From Brevibacillus parabrevis (GTDB lineage: Bacteria; Bacillota; Bacilli; Brevibacillales; Brevibacillaceae), in the NCBI RefSeq assembly GCF_003710905.1, contig NZ_RHHV01000006.1:372001-436000 (forward strand): 64,000 nucleotides of DNA, read 5' to 3'. Below, in pieces: positions 9,405 through 17,934 of the stretch. The position numbers and the translations under genes were made by a program. The notes under the pieces were generated by a model. It worked only from the letters and a program-made list of their open reading frames with translations. It did not search any database and was not told the DNA's origin. The first letter of the stretch is position 1; each line of letters starts with the position of its first letter.

Positions 9405-10204
9405 CGCTTCCGCCGCCTCACTTTCTTCAACCTTTTGATCACGAGATATCCGTCCTTGTAGCCGTAGACAGCTTTATACTTTTTGCCCCAACGCTTGAGG
9501 TAGTATTTGAACGTCTTTTTGCGCAAATGATTCCGTCTGCGCTTCATTTTGTTGTCGGTCAGCTGCCCCCTGTGTTTCGTCCGGTTGTACAGCTTCTTGT
9601 TAATAAAGCGGACGCGGTATTTTTCGATCAGCCGCAAAATGATGCGGCGATCTTCCATGATGCGGCCTTCGTATTTGTCAGAGGTGTCCCAGCCCCCTAC
9701 TTCGTGAAGCGCTTCGACCCGGTAGCAGCGCGGCGCGACCATCCAGCGATTGTATTTCAAAAATTGGTATTTGTTGCGAAAATGCTTGTGCTTGACGAGA
9801 AACGGATTGTAATACTTCCCGCGCCGCACGCGCCAAATTTTCACGTTCCCGTAGTAAAGCGCGGTGCTTTTCTTGCTTTTGCGAATGTACCTTTTGATGA
9901 CCGCCAGCGTCCGTTTGGGCAGCCAATCGTCCGAATCCAGCTGCAACAAGTACGGAGTATCAACCATCGACAAAGCCTGATTCATCACTTTGCCGATGCC
10001 TGAGTTTTTCTCCATCCGGTAGTACATGATGTTGGGATGGTACAAATACTTTTCGACCTTTTTGCGCGTCTTGTCAGTCGATGCATCATCGATAATCAGC
10101 AGCTTCCAGTCTTTTGACGTCTGCTTCAAGACGCTGTTGATTGCTTTGCGGATGAACTTGGCACGATTGTACGTCGGGATGACCACAGTAAAAGTTGGGT
10201 TCAT
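9401..10204 (-). CDS. Glycosyltransferase family 2 (GT-A fold)
   Basis: Membrane-proximal glycosyltransferase, about 267 residues. It has the family 2 hallmarks in order: FTVVIPTYNRAKF at the N-terminus, the IIDDASTDKT nucleotide-binding acidic cluster, QLDSDDW as the DxD-like metal site, and an MEDRRIILRL acceptor region. The C-terminal third is extremely Lys/Arg/Tyr-rich and may bind acidic polymer or membrane phospholipid. The start at 10202-10204 is chosen because GAGGGAGG lies 4-9 bases upstream and the ATG overlaps the preceding stop as ATGA; a longer in-frame extension has no such signal. Confidence 0.9.
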   Translation of the reverse strand: MNPTFTVVIPTYNRAKFIRKAINSVLKQTSKDWKLLIIDDASTDKTRKKVEKYLYHPNIMYYRMEKNSGIGKVMNQALSMVDTPYLLQLDSDDWLPKRTLAVIKRYIRKSKKSTALYYGNVKIWRVRRGKYYNPFLVKHKHFRNKYQFLKYNRWMVAPRCYRVEALHEVGGWDTSDKYEGRIMEDRRIILRLIEKYRVRFINKKLYNRTKHRGQLTDNKMKRRRNHLRKKTFKYYLKRWGKKYKAVYGYKDGYLVIKRLKKVRRRKR

Positions 10205-11247
10205 GTGTCCTCCCTCTTCACAGCTGGAATGCGAATCGATGACTTGTCGCTCAAAATAAAGACCCCGCTCGTATCCGTTGACTGCCCGACCAGATGGGAG
10301 GAACGCCCGAATACACTGTCCGTAATGCTCCAAGCGACATCCATAAGCGAACTGTTTTCCAACATAATACTATTTTCGATATGGGCGCAATTTTGCAGAT
10401 GTACCCCGTTTTGGATCGATACGTACGGTCCCAATCGGCAGTTTTCGATATGACAGCCCTCGCCGATCAACACAGGCCCGACGATCTCGCAATTTGTGAC
10501 GATTGACCCTTCGCCAACCCGATGAGTGTTGCCCAAATCTTTTGCCAGCATCCAGCGGTTTGCCTCCAGCCAACGGTCAATCGTTCCGACATCTGAATAC
10601 TTGCCGCTTGTAAGGGCGTGCGCGATATGGAAACCGCGGTCAATCATGGACTGGATCGCATCCGTGATCTCGTATTCACCACGGGCGGATGGCTGTAGTG
10701 TAGCAATCGACTCAAAAATGGGTGGGGTAAACAGGTATGCGCCAATGACAGCCAGATTACTCTTCGGCTGGCGGGGTTTTTCCTCGACCGAGACCAGACG
10801 CCCTTCCTGTACTTCGGCAATCCCATAATCCTGTGGTCTCTCCACTTCACTTAGCATCACAGCACCGTCTGAATTATCACTGGTAAACGCACGCATGAGC
10901 CCGTGCAGCGAATCCATCAACAAGTTGTCACCAAGTAACAAAATAAACGGTTCGTCTTGCAAGAACGGTTGCGCTAAATGGACAGCATGTGCGATTCCAA
11001 GCGGCACCTCCTGCTCGATAAAAGTAATGGTAGCCCCAAATTGACTACCATTGCCCACCAAAGGAGGAATCTGCACTTGGGAAGGGTGTATGACAATTCC
11101 GATCTCTTGCACACCCACTTCACGCAGTTTGCTGATGCAGTAGTGTAATACCGGATGATTGGCCACAGGGAGGAGGGTTTTTGGTTGCGAATAGGAGAAC
11201 GGGTGCAGTCGCGTACCACGTCCAGCACACAAGATTAACCCTTTCAC
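10201..11247 (-). CDS. Sugar-1-phosphate nucleotidyltransferase with C-terminal beta-helix
   Basis: Makes an NDP-sugar from a sugar-1-phosphate and an NTP. The 348-residue product starts with the pyrophosphorylase signature GLILCAGRGTRLHPFS and the Lys of QPKTLLPV. After about residue 240 it carries hexapeptide-like left-handed beta-helix repeats (NCEIVGPVLIGEG, HIENCRLGPYVSI). This resembles long-form RmlA/StrD-type thymidylyl- or uridylyltransferases. GTG 11245-11247 is preferred, with GGGGAG 8 bases upstream. Within this cluster it probably supplies the activated sugar for ugd and the epimerase. Nucleotide and sugar specificity are not readable. Confidence 0.9.
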   Translation of the reverse strand: MKGLILCAGRGTRLHPFSYSQPKTLLPVANHPVLHYCISKLREVGVQEIGIVIHPSQVQIPPLVGNGSQFGATITFIEQEVPLGIAHAVHLAQPFLQDEPFILLLGDNLLMDSLHGLMRAFTSDNSDGAVMLSEVERPQDYGIAEVQEGRLVSVEEKPRQPKSNLAVIGAYLFTPPIFESIATLQPSARGEYEITDAIQSMIDRGFHIAHALTSGKYSDVGTIDRWLEANRWMLAKDLGNTHRVGEGSIVTNCEIVGPVLIGEGCHIENCRLGPYVSIQNGVHLQNCAHIENSIMLENSSLMDVAWSITDSVFGRSSHLVGQSTDTSGVFILSDKSSIRIPAVKREDT

Positions 11248-11282
11248 AAGTATCACTCCCCAGTTGTGCTCTGCGATACTTA

Positions 11283-11291
11283 TAAGGTATG
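11283..11291 (-). promoter_or_regulatory. Sigma-K-like -10 element before the nucleotidyltransferase gene
   Basis: On the minus strand the bases read CATACCTTA, a full match to the CATAnnnTA -10 pattern of the late mother-cell factor sigma-K. The spot where an AC -35 is expected has TC, so the call is weak. It would give an internal promoter in the spore-polysaccharide-like cluster. Confidence 0.3.
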
Positions 11292-11370
11292 CGTCTCGTG
11301 ATATCTGGACAGGGCAGACGTCCATTCTCCCTGAAGAAAGGGCATAAACCTAGCGATGCCCGAAAAAAAG

Positions 11371-12549
11371 TTATCCGGTTTTGAGGAGCGGAAGCTTTTC
11401 TTTTTGGCGCTTTCCGACTGCATTCTCAAAGACGCGCAGGTAGCCTTGCGCCGTCGCGTACCAGGAAAACTGCTTGGCACGCAGCAGCGCCTGTTTCCCC
11501 ATTTCCGTCCGAACATAGGGCGCGCTCCACAAAAGCTCCCAAACCGCTGGCAATTCTTTTTCCCAATCTTTGGGAGGAATCAAGAAGCCGCTGCCCTGAT
11601 GGGTGACAACCTCTTTGATCCCGCCGCGCGTCGTGGAAATCACTGGCTTGCTCGAAGCCATCGCCTCCAGATTGACGCGGCAAAATGCCTCTTTCCAAAT
11701 CGACGGAGTCGCTACCACGTCGCCAATCTGATAGTAGAGCGGCATTTGGGCACTGGGGACAAAATTGACGAAGCGGACTTTGTCACCGAGCGGTTTCGCC
11801 AGCCTTTTCAGTTCCCGCACGTACGGATTCAGGCGATTGCTGCCGTAGCCTGTGCCTCCGACGATGACCAGCCGTGCGCGTGGGTCTTGCTTGCTGACCT
11901 GGTGAAACGCTTTGATCAGAATGTGAACACCTTTGCCGCGCATCAGTCTTCCCGCGTAAAAAAGCACGCGGTCATCCGGCGACAAACCGACTTGCTTGCG
12001 CAGCTTTTTGATCGTGTAATGCAGCTTTGCCACCTGGTAAGGCGACACATCTACCCCGAGATGAACCGCATGAATTTTTTCCGCGGGAATTTTGCATGAC
12101 TTGATAAAATGCTGCCGCAAAAATTCGCTGTTCGTAATAAAGCCGGACGCCAGGCGAACGACACGCTTCATTTTTTCCTTGCTGATCATGCCTGGCGATC
12201 CGTACACATGGGAATGCATATTGACAAAGACCGGAATCTTCGGAAAATGCCGTTTGAGCTGCAGCACGTAAATCGGCCGATTTTCCACCAAAATGACATC
12301 CGGCTTGTGCTTGCGGATATGCTTGATGATCTTTCGCAAATAAGGACCTGGGCCATCGTAGGAAAAACGGATGAACTCGCGGTTTTCCTCTACCGTCGAC
12401 TTGGGGTAAGTCGCGCAGCGCCGGGTGTAAATCGTCACTTTGTGCTCGGGATCGATCATTTTGGTCACTTCGTCGATATCGTGCTCCACCGAGCTTCCTT
12501 TGACGGGTGGTACGGAAAATGGCCCCGGGCTAATTATGGCGATGTTCAT
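11371..12549 (-). CDS. Glycosyltransferase family 4, CotSA-like
   Basis: GT-B glycosyltransferase of 392 residues. It begins MNIAIISPGPFSVPPVKG, the glycine-rich acceptor-side loop typical of CotSA-type and other GT4 enzymes. It later has LFYAGRLMRGKGVHILIKAF and the donor-site motif FCRVNLEAMASSKPVIST. B. subtilis CotSA, a coat-associated glycosyltransferase near ytcABC, is a plausible relative. The start codon lies 20 bases inside the end of the upstream coiled-coil gene, implying coupled translation. A 123-base gap separates it from the next gene. Confidence 0.88.
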   Translation of the reverse strand: MNIAIISPGPFSVPPVKGSSVEHDIDEVTKMIDPEHKVTIYTRRCATYPKSTVEENREFIRFSYDGPGPYLRKIIKHIRKHKPDVILVENRPIYVLQLKRHFPKIPVFVNMHSHVYGSPGMISKEKMKRVVRLASGFITNSEFLRQHFIKSCKIPAEKIHAVHLGVDVSPYQVAKLHYTIKKLRKQVGLSPDDRVLFYAGRLMRGKGVHILIKAFHQVSKQDPRARLVIVGGTGYGSNRLNPYVRELKRLAKPLGDKVRFVNFVPSAQMPLYYQIGDVVATPSIWKEAFCRVNLEAMASSKPVISTTRGGIKEVVTHQGSGFLIPPKDWEKELPAVWELLWSAPYVRTEMGKQALLRAKQFSWYATAQGYLRVFENAVGKRQKEKLPLLKTG

Positions 12550-12952
12550 TCCGCTCGCTCTCCCACTCCTTTTTCAAGGACAGAACCACCTGATACAGAT
12601 GTTGTCTCTCTTTGGACTGTTCCTCCTCTGCCTTTTTCCAGCGTTTTTCCCATGCCGCAAGCGATTCCTTCAGTGCTGCCACTTCCTGCTCCAGCTTTTC
12701 CAGCTGTTCGCTCGTCGCCACGTCGGTTTCTCGCATAATAATTTCGAATGTAGGCTCAAGCACCAGTTGTTTTTCCTCATCCGGCTTTTCGTCTGCCGGC
12801 TGTTTTGGAACTTGCTCGATCACGGCCTCCTGGGCTTTTTCCACGGGTTTCACAATCGAGATGCGCTCCACCGCTTCATCGACGACAAAATGCCCCGAAA
12901 AAACGCCTGGTGTTACCCAGTGGGGCAAATCCCCTTTTTTCCGCTTTTCCAT
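12530..12952 (-). CDS. Hypothetical coiled-coil protein heading the glycosyl cluster
   Basis: I do not recognise this 140-residue protein. It starts at ATG 12950-12952 with AGGAGGGAAGG just upstream. The N-terminal half has DLPHWVTPGVFSGHFV and a Glu/Lys/Pro-rich linker. From about residue 78 a continuous heptad-rich coiled coil runs to the end. It is soluble-looking, acidic and without signal peptide or membrane segment. It is the first gene after the sigma-K-like promoter and overlaps the CotSA-like gene by 20 bases. A scaffold or coat-attachment role for the glycosylation machinery is possible but unproven. Confidence 0.8.
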   Translation of the reverse strand: MEKRKKGDLPHWVTPGVFSGHFVVDEAVERISIVKPVEKAQEAVIEQVPKQPADEKPDEEKQLVLEPTFEIIMRETDVATSEQLEKLEQEVAALKESLAAWEKRWKKAEEEQSKERQHLYQVVLSLKKEWESERNEHRHN

Positions 12953-12985
12953 AAGCCTTCCCTCCTGCAACGTGCTTCTACGTAA

Positions 12986-13013
12986 TATGCTATGACAAAC
13001 GCGGAAAATGGGT
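12986..13013 (-). promoter_or_regulatory. Sigma-K-like promoter of the glycosyl cluster
   Basis: Reading the minus strand: AC at 13013-13012, a 17-base spacer, then CATAGCATA at 12994-12986, which fits CATAnnnTA. The predicted start would lie about 27 bases before the coiled-coil gene's ATG. This fits the idea that the cluster is a late mother-cell operon making spore-surface glycan. The pattern is short, so chance occurrence is possible. Confidence 0.5.
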
Positions 13014-13040
13014 ACGTGTACAAAGGAGACAGACAATAGA

Positions 13041-13072
13041 AAAAACCGCTTTGATTGGTAGCATCAAAGCGG
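13041..13072 (-). terminator. Intrinsic terminator after dnaD
   Basis: Ten-base-pair stem ccgctttgat / atcaaagcgg with a T6 run on the minus strand. The dnaD stop codon (13064-13066) is inside the stem. Confidence 0.85.
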
Positions 13073-13747
13073 CTGTCGATAATCTTTGGACTGATTTTGG
13101 CGGCGAAAATTCAAACTGTACAAGCGGGCTTGCTCTACCGTGGTAATTTGCTGCTTTTGCCACTCCAAAAGGATTCTGTCGATGTAGCGAATATGAAGCT
13201 TGCCTACCGTTGCGGCCTCACGCAATGCTGTTAGGATCAGCTCTTCCTGGTAACCGTCCTGCTCTGTCCACATGTGGATACTCTCCAACTCAAAAGGAGA
13301 CAAAGGTCGACCAAACGCCTGCTCAAAACGGGAATAAATCGCAACCGGCTCTGCATCCAATGTCGCAGCAGCCTCCATGAACGGCTCCATCATCCGCGGA
13401 TCAGCCTGCTGCTCGCGCCAGGTCTGATACAGCTTTTTATACAAAGGAGTCAAATTGTACTGCTCATGGCGCATTCCCGTCTGCGGATCGATAAATTCGT
13501 CAATGCTGATCCAGTCTTCCTTCAGCAGCTTTTGCAGCGATTGGATCAATCTCATGCTGGACATGGACATGCGCTCCTCCAGCTCGGTCAAGGTCGGAAA
13601 GCGATTCCCTTCCTGCTGAAAAGAAAGCAGATGAATGAGCAGCATCATTTCGTCGTCTGCCAGAGACATTCGTTTGTACATCTTTAGAAGAAGGTTGGAG
13701 ACGGATGTTGCACCTTCTTGCAACAATTGCAATATATGGGAATCCAT
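13064..13747 (-). CDS. dnaD: DnaD-family replication initiation/restart protein
   Basis: DNA-remodelling helicase-loader accessory of low-GC Gram-positives, acting with DnaB and DnaI at oriC and in restart. The 227 residues show the usual two parts. The N-terminal winged-helix domain (about 1-100) contains FPTLTELEERMSMS. The DnaD/DnaB C-terminal domain (about 125-200) contains FEQAFGRPLSPFELESI, ending with the YIDRILLEW motif. The gene lies downstream of asnS as in B. subtilis, but no nth follows here. Confidence 0.93.
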   Translation of the reverse strand: MDSHILQLLQEGATSVSNLLLKMYKRMSLADDEMMLLIHLLSFQQEGNRFPTLTELEERMSMSSMRLIQSLQKLLKEDWISIDEFIDPQTGMRHEQYNLTPLYKKLYQTWREQQADPRMMEPFMEAAATLDAEPVAIYSRFEQAFGRPLSPFELESIHMWTEQDGYQEELILTALREAATVGKLHIRYIDRILLEWQKQQITTVEQARLYSLNFRRQNQSKDYRQPL

Positions 13748-13813
13748 AACGCATGTTCACCTCTGGGTTGGATTAACAAGGAAGTGCGTAAAACGCGCTG
13801 TCACACAATAGGA

Positions 13814-13843
13814 ACACCCTGCTGCCCTCTCGCAACAGGGTGT
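13814..13843. terminator. Hairpin after asnS
   Basis: Twelve-base-pair stem acaccctgctgc / gcaacagggtgt (one G-U) with a 6-base loop, 16 bases after the asnS stop. There is no clear T-run on either side, so it may be a weak terminator or an RNA-stabilising structure. Confidence 0.5.
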
Positions 13844-13858
13844 ATGAGAAACACGAAC

Positions 13859-15148
13859 TTACGGATAGAGACGATAGAGCATACGCGGGAACGGAATCGT
13901 TTCACGCACGTGATCCAGACCGCAAATCCAGGCAACTGTCCGCTCAAGCCCCAGACCGAAGCCGGAGTGAGGAACGGTTCCGTATTTGCGCAGGTCCAAG
14001 TACCAGCGATACGCTTCCTCGGACAGCTCGTGCTCGGCAAACCGTTTTTCCAACAGCTCCGGATCGTCGATGCGCTGGCTGCCGCCGATGATTTCGCCAT
14101 AGCCTTCCGGCGCGATCATGTCTGCGCACAGCACTACTTCCGGACGCTCAGGATGCGGCTTCATGTAGAATGCCTTGATCTCGGTCGGATAGTGCGTGAT
14201 GAACACAGGCTTGTCGAAATGGTCCGCAATCAAAGTCTCGTCTGGCGCTCCGAAATCGTCGCCCCACTTGATCTCGCTGCCTTTTTCCTGCAACAGCTTG
14301 ATCGCATCGTCATACGTGATGCGTGGGAAAGAACCCGTTACGTTTTGCAGTTTGGTTGTATCGCGCTCCAGCGTTTTCAGTTCGCGCTGGCAGTTTTTCA
14401 GGACGGATTGCACCACATGGGACACAAAAGCTTCCTGAATGCGCAAGTTTTCCTCGTGATCGACGAAAGCCATCTCCGGCTCGATCATCCAAAACTCGAT
14501 CAAGTGACGACGCGTTTTCGATTTCTCTGCACGGAAGGTCGGACCGAAGGAATAAACGCGACCCAATGCCATTGCGGCCGCTTCCATATAGAGCTGACCG
14601 GATTGGGACAAATACGCGTCTTCATCAAAATATTTGGTATGGAACAGGTTCGTTGTTCCTTCTGCTGAAGTCGGTGTCAGGATTGGCGGGTCTACTTTCA
14701 CAAATCCGTTTTCATGGAAATACTCGTATACAGCGCGAATCACTTCGGAACGAATCGCCATAACCGCACGCTGGCGCGGAGTGCGCAGCCACAGGTGGCG
14801 ATGATCCATCAGGAAGTCTACACCGTGCTCCTTCAGGGAGATCGGGTATTCCTGGGCGATCTGAATGATTTCAACGCCTGTTACCGTCAGTTCGTAACCG
14901 CTTGGTGCACGATCATCTGCGCGAACGACGCCGGTTATGTATAAAGAGCTTTCCTGAGTCAGTTGGGATGCATTTTCCCAAACGTTTTCCGCTACTTCTG
15001 CTTTCACTACTACGCCCTGAATGAAGCCGGACCCGTCGCGAAGCTGCAGAAATTGAATTTTCCCGCTGCTGCGCTTGTTGTACAGCCAGCATCCAATGCG
15101 TACTTCTTGTCCAACATGCTGCCCTACTTGGGCAATCGTCGTCAACAT
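13859..15148 (-). CDS. asnS: Asparagine--tRNA ligase
   Basis: Class IIb aminoacyl-tRNA synthetase charging tRNA-Asn in the cytoplasm. The 429-residue protein has an OB-fold anticodon-binding domain (about 1-105). The catalytic core carries motif 2 ([21 protein letters not shown]), and the motif 3 region ends in [19 protein letters not shown] and [10 protein letters not shown]. The residue pattern is that of AsnRS rather than AspRS, and the gene sits next to dnaD as in B. subtilis. ATG 15146-15148 has GGAGGG 8 bases upstream; an upstream in-frame ATG lacks a ribosome site. No T-box is visible in the leader. Confidence 0.95.
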   Translation of the reverse strand: MLTTIAQVGQHVGQEVRIGCWLYNKRSSGKIQFLQLRDGSGFIQGVVVKAEVAENVWENASQLTQESSLYITGVVRADDRAPSGYELTVTGVEIIQIAQEYPISLKEHGVDFLMDHRHLWLRTPRQRAVMAIRSEVIRAVYEYFHENGFVKVDPPILTPTSAEGTTNLFHTKYFDEDAYLSQSGQLYMEAAAMALGRVYSFGPTFRAEKSKTRRHLIEFWMIEPEMAFVDHEENLRIQEAFVSHVVQSVLKNCQRELKTLERDTTKLQNVTGSFPRITYDDAIKLLQEKGSEIKWGDDFGAPDETLIADHFDKPVFITHYPTEIKAFYMKPHPERPEVVLCADMIAPEGYGEIIGGSQRIDDPELLEKRFAEHELSEEAYRWYLDLRKYGTVPHSGFGLGLERTVAWICGLDHVRETIPFPRMLYRLYP

Positions 15149-15201
15149 CGAATAATTCCCTCCATTTACCATGCCACACAACAGACTAAGTGTACCCAAC
15201 A

Positions 15202-15230
15202 ATTATACTATTGGGGACAGGCAAATTCAA
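15202..15230 (-). promoter_or_regulatory. Sigma-A promoter of asnS
   Basis: Minus strand TTGAAT, 17-base spacer, TATAAT. The predicted start is about 45 bases before the asnS ATG. Confidence 0.75.
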
Positions 15231-15280
15231 TCAAAGACTCCCTTGAACGGATGGTTACCATAATATAATTATGTTAACAA

Positions 15281-15324
15281 AAGCGAGGAAGCCGACTGCA
15301 CTTCCCACCAACGGCCCCTCGCTT
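15281..15324 (-). terminator. Terminator after the decapeptide-repeat gene
   Basis: Stem aagcgagg / cctcgctt with a secondary inner stem (GGCCG/CGGCT) and a TTTTGTT tract on the minus strand, 16 bases past the stop. Confidence 0.65.
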
Positions 15325-15339
15325 CTTGTTTCTCATTGC

Positions 15340-17757
15340 TCAGGAACGCAAATCGTCCTCATCACGAAATGTTTCATGCTCATCCGCTGCTTTTTCCTCG
15401 CCGGCATCTTCATCTGCTTCGTACTCGCCCTCTTCCCATTCTTCCCCCAAGTCGTCATCCTCTTGCTGCTCATGATGCAGGGCTGTCACCTCGTCATGCA
15501 CCTGCTCGCCTTTTTCGCCAATGGCGATCCACTGCAAAACGCCGCTGTCTTCCTGCCCGGTTTCCTGACGAAAAACGGTAAGCACAGCCGAGGTGCGTTT
15601 GGTGTATTTGAGCGACACGGACACCCCGACCTGATTCGTCATCGCAACCAGGCAATAATGGACGTCTGCATAGGGAGTGGGCAAGCGGACCGTGACGTCT
15701 GCCGTCTGGCTTTGCGCCGGGATGCGGAATGGGACAAAGCCAAACTGCTGAAGCGTCGTGCCCAGCTGAACATTCGTCTCAACCGTTTGAAAAGCCAGCT
15801 TCTCCCGCGTAATCGACTTGTCGGCCAGATGCTCTGCCGTGACGGTTCTCGGCGCTATTTTCGCTCCGCTAACGGCATGATCGGCCAGCTTTTCTTCCGT
15901 TACCGTATTTGTTTGCAGATGCTGACTTTCGATGGAGTTGACGGCAAGATGCTCGCCCGTGAGTGTTCCCTTGACGAGATGGTCACCGCTCAAGCTGCTC
16001 TTTTCCACATGTATGCCTGTAATCGCATGCATTTCGAGCTTGCTTCCGTCGACAGCGTGATCCGCCAGTTTTTCGCGTGTGACGCTATTCTCTTGCAGCT
16101 TTTCTTTGGAGATGGACTTGGGCTGGATATGTTCGTGCTGCACGGATTGATTGGCAAGATGCTGGGCGGTCACTGCTTTTTCGCCGATTTTTTCGCCAGT
16201 GACGGCTCCTTTGCCCAAGTGCCTTGTCTTGATGGCCTCTGTCGCCAGCTTGGGAGACGTAACCGCCGAATCGGCCAGTTTATTTGCGGTAATGCTCAAA
16301 TCCGTCACTTTGTCGGTCGAAACAGACTCGGGAGCGAGTTTTGACGTCGTCACTACATGATCGTGCAAATGCTGCGTCTGGATCGCATATTCCCGCAGAT
16401 GACTGCTGCCGATGACGCGTTCACCGATATGCTGCTCCTCGATTGAGCGCCGCGCGATTTTCTCCGCACGAACAGCCCCGTCAGCCAAATGCCTGCTGTT
16501 GACGCTCTCCTCCACCAATTGCTGCTCGCCTACGCTGCGATTGGCCAATTTGTCGAGCGTGACGGCTTTGTCCGCCAGCTTGGCTGCCGTGACCTGTTGC
16601 TCCCCGATTTTTCTGGTCGTGACGAGTCCATCTTGAAGATGCGTCGTTTGAATGCTGCTTGCTTGCACGTGGACGCTTGCGATCGACTCTTTTGCCACTT
16701 TTTCCGAAGTGACGCTGGCGTGATCCAGATGTTCGGTGAGGACGGCGTAAGGACTGATTTTATCGCTTGTGACCGCTTCCGGCTGCAAATGCTGGCTGTA
16801 AATGGAATGAAAAGCGATGTGCTGATCCGTGACGCAGCCCGCCGAAAGATGCCCGCCGTCTACGCTGTTCTCCGCCAGATGATGATGCAAAATCGCTCCC
16901 TCGCGAATATGCTGGGACTCGATCGAATCCTCCTCCAGCTTGGTGGAAGTCACGGCCCCATCCCGGATTTTGTCGGTCGTGACCGCGCCGTCCTCCAGCT
17001 TGACGGAGTTGATCACATAGTTGGCGAGGTTGCGAGTCTGAATGCTGCCCATCTTGATTTTGTCCGATGTGACAGACTGATCTTGAAGCAGCTCATTCGT
17101 AATCGCCTGATCCTGGATGTGCTTCGTCTGGATCGCAGACTCTGCAAACTTCATGGAATCAATGGTCTTGTCAGCCAATTTGTCGGACGTAATGCTGTTG
17201 TTGACAAGCTTTTGCCCGGTAATGGAATGGTCCTGCACATTTTCGCTGGTGACCACATGCCGTCCCAGATGCTCTCCGAGGATCGCGTACGGAGCGATTT
17301 TGTTTGAAGTGACGCTTTTGTCTGCCAGCTTGTTGCTGTCGACGGCGTAGTCCTTCAACAGCGACGTATCAATCGTTCCCGGCTTGATTTTGGACGAATC
17401 GACAGCGCGGTTGGCGATTTTTTCCGTAGTGACAGACTGATCCGTCAAATCATCGGTATAAACAAACGATTGCACCCGGTCATCATTGCGATCTTTGATG
17501 ATCTTGGAAAAAGTCGTCTGGTTGGACGACACACCCTGCTTGGGCATTTTCTGCAATGGTTGTTGTATCGGGCTTGTCGGTGCATGGGAGCTTGGCTTGG
17601 GGCTGTTGACAGCGGACTCCAGCAGTTCCAGCTCCAGATCAGCCATCCAATCCTGCTCCGATGTAGAAGATGTTTGCATAAGCGGAATTTCATGCAAGGT
17701 TTGCCTGAACGTTTTGGACAGACCTCTGCTCATTTTTTTTCGGTTCGCGTTTGCCAT
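15340..17757 (-). CDS. Decapeptide-repeat protein with acidic C-terminal tail (WIAG-tail-like), likely spore or cell surface
   Basis: An 805-residue protein. Residues 1-106 are a basic, low-complexity N-terminus without a classical signal peptide. Residues 107-656 are 55 tandem 10-residue repeats with no insertion or deletion; the consensus is x-S/A-V/I-T/D-S/T-x-K/H-L/I-x-D. Residues 657-755 look like a compact beta domain containing GVLQWIAIGEK, which recalls the 'WIAG-tail' annotated on similar proteins in Brevibacillus and Paenibacillus (from memory, not checked). The last 50 residues are strongly acidic. Strict period-10 repeats with buried V/I and L/I suggest a solenoid or beta-fibre, as in phage tail fibres. 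ATG 17755-17757 is preceded by AGGAGGCAAGGAG. It is probably monocistronic. Function is unknown; a surface-filament role is inference. Confidence 0.85.
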   Translation of the reverse strand: MANANRKKMSRGLSKTFRQTLHEIPLMQTSSTSEQDWMADLELELLESAVNSPKPSSHAPTSPIQQPLQKMPKQGVSSNQTTFSKIIKDRNDDRVQSFVYTDDLTDQSVTTEKIANRAVDSSKIKPGTIDTSLLKDYAVDSNKLADKSVTSNKIAPYAILGEHLGRHVVTSENVQDHSITGQKLVNNSITSDKLADKTIDSMKFAESAIQTKHIQDQAITNELLQDQSVTSDKIKMGSIQTRNLANYVINSVKLEDGAVTTDKIRDGAVTSTKLEEDSIESQHIREGAILHHHLAENSVDGGHLSAGCVTDQHIAFHSIYSQHLQPEAVTSDKISPYAVLTEHLDHASVTSEKVAKESIASVHVQASSIQTTHLQDGLVTTRKIGEQQVTAAKLADKAVTLDKLANRSVGEQQLVEESVNSRHLADGAVRAEKIARRSIEEQHIGERVIGSSHLREYAIQTQHLHDHVVTTSKLAPESVSTDKVTDLSITANKLADSAVTSPKLATEAIKTRHLGKGAVTGEKIGEKAVTAQHLANQSVQHEHIQPKSISKEKLQENSVTREKLADHAVDGSKLEMHAITGIHVEKSSLSGDHLVKGTLTGEHLAVNSIESQHLQTNTVTEEKLADHAVSGAKIAPRTVTAEHLADKSITREKLAFQTVETNVQLGTTLQQFGFVPFRIPAQSQTADVTVRLPTPYADVHYCLVAMTNQVGVSVSLKYTKRTSAVLTVFRQETGQEDSGVLQWIAIGEKGEQVHDEVTALHHEQQEDDDLGEEWEEGEYEADEDAGEEKAADEHETFRDEDDLRS
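15790..17439 (-). repeat. 55 in-frame 30-bp repeat units (10 residues each)
   Basis: Coding-level tandem array: 550 consecutive residues in exact 10-residue register. Position 7 of the unit is Lys in 28 units, His in 22 and other in 5. Positions 3 and 8 are almost always V/I/L. DNA identity between units is low, so the array is old and maintained by selection on the protein, not a recent expansion. Confidence 0.9.
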
Positions 17758-17874
17758 AGAGTCTCCTTGCCTCCTGATGTCATTCCCGGATCATTCTGTA
17801 AGATATTCAACCCTATAGGCATTTGGCACCGCAACGCAAAATTTGTTTCGCCCGTTCACAAGTTTTCCCCCACG

Positions 17875-17921
17875 CAAAAAAACCTGCCAGGCCAACATCA
17901 GCTGCTGGCTAGCAGGTTTTT
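17875..17921 (-). terminator. Terminator after the FtsH-like gene
   Basis: Hairpin aaaaaacctgc / gcaggttttt with an imperfect inner stem and T-runs, 14 bases after the stop codon. Confidence 0.75.
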
Positions 17922-17934
17922 CGTCGCGATTTGA

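Noticed and set aside
15149-15280. T-box riboswitch upstream of asnS
   Set aside because: No T-box sequence or specifier-type stem is visible; only a promoter and a short leader.
15790-17439. Tandem DNA repeat or CRISPR array
   Set aside because: Units are 30 bp but diverged at DNA level and in frame; there are no identical repeats with unique spacers.
17758-17850. Sigma-K promoter for the decapeptide-repeat gene (AATATCTTA)
   Set aside because: The -10 lacks the initial C and no AC is found at the right distance.
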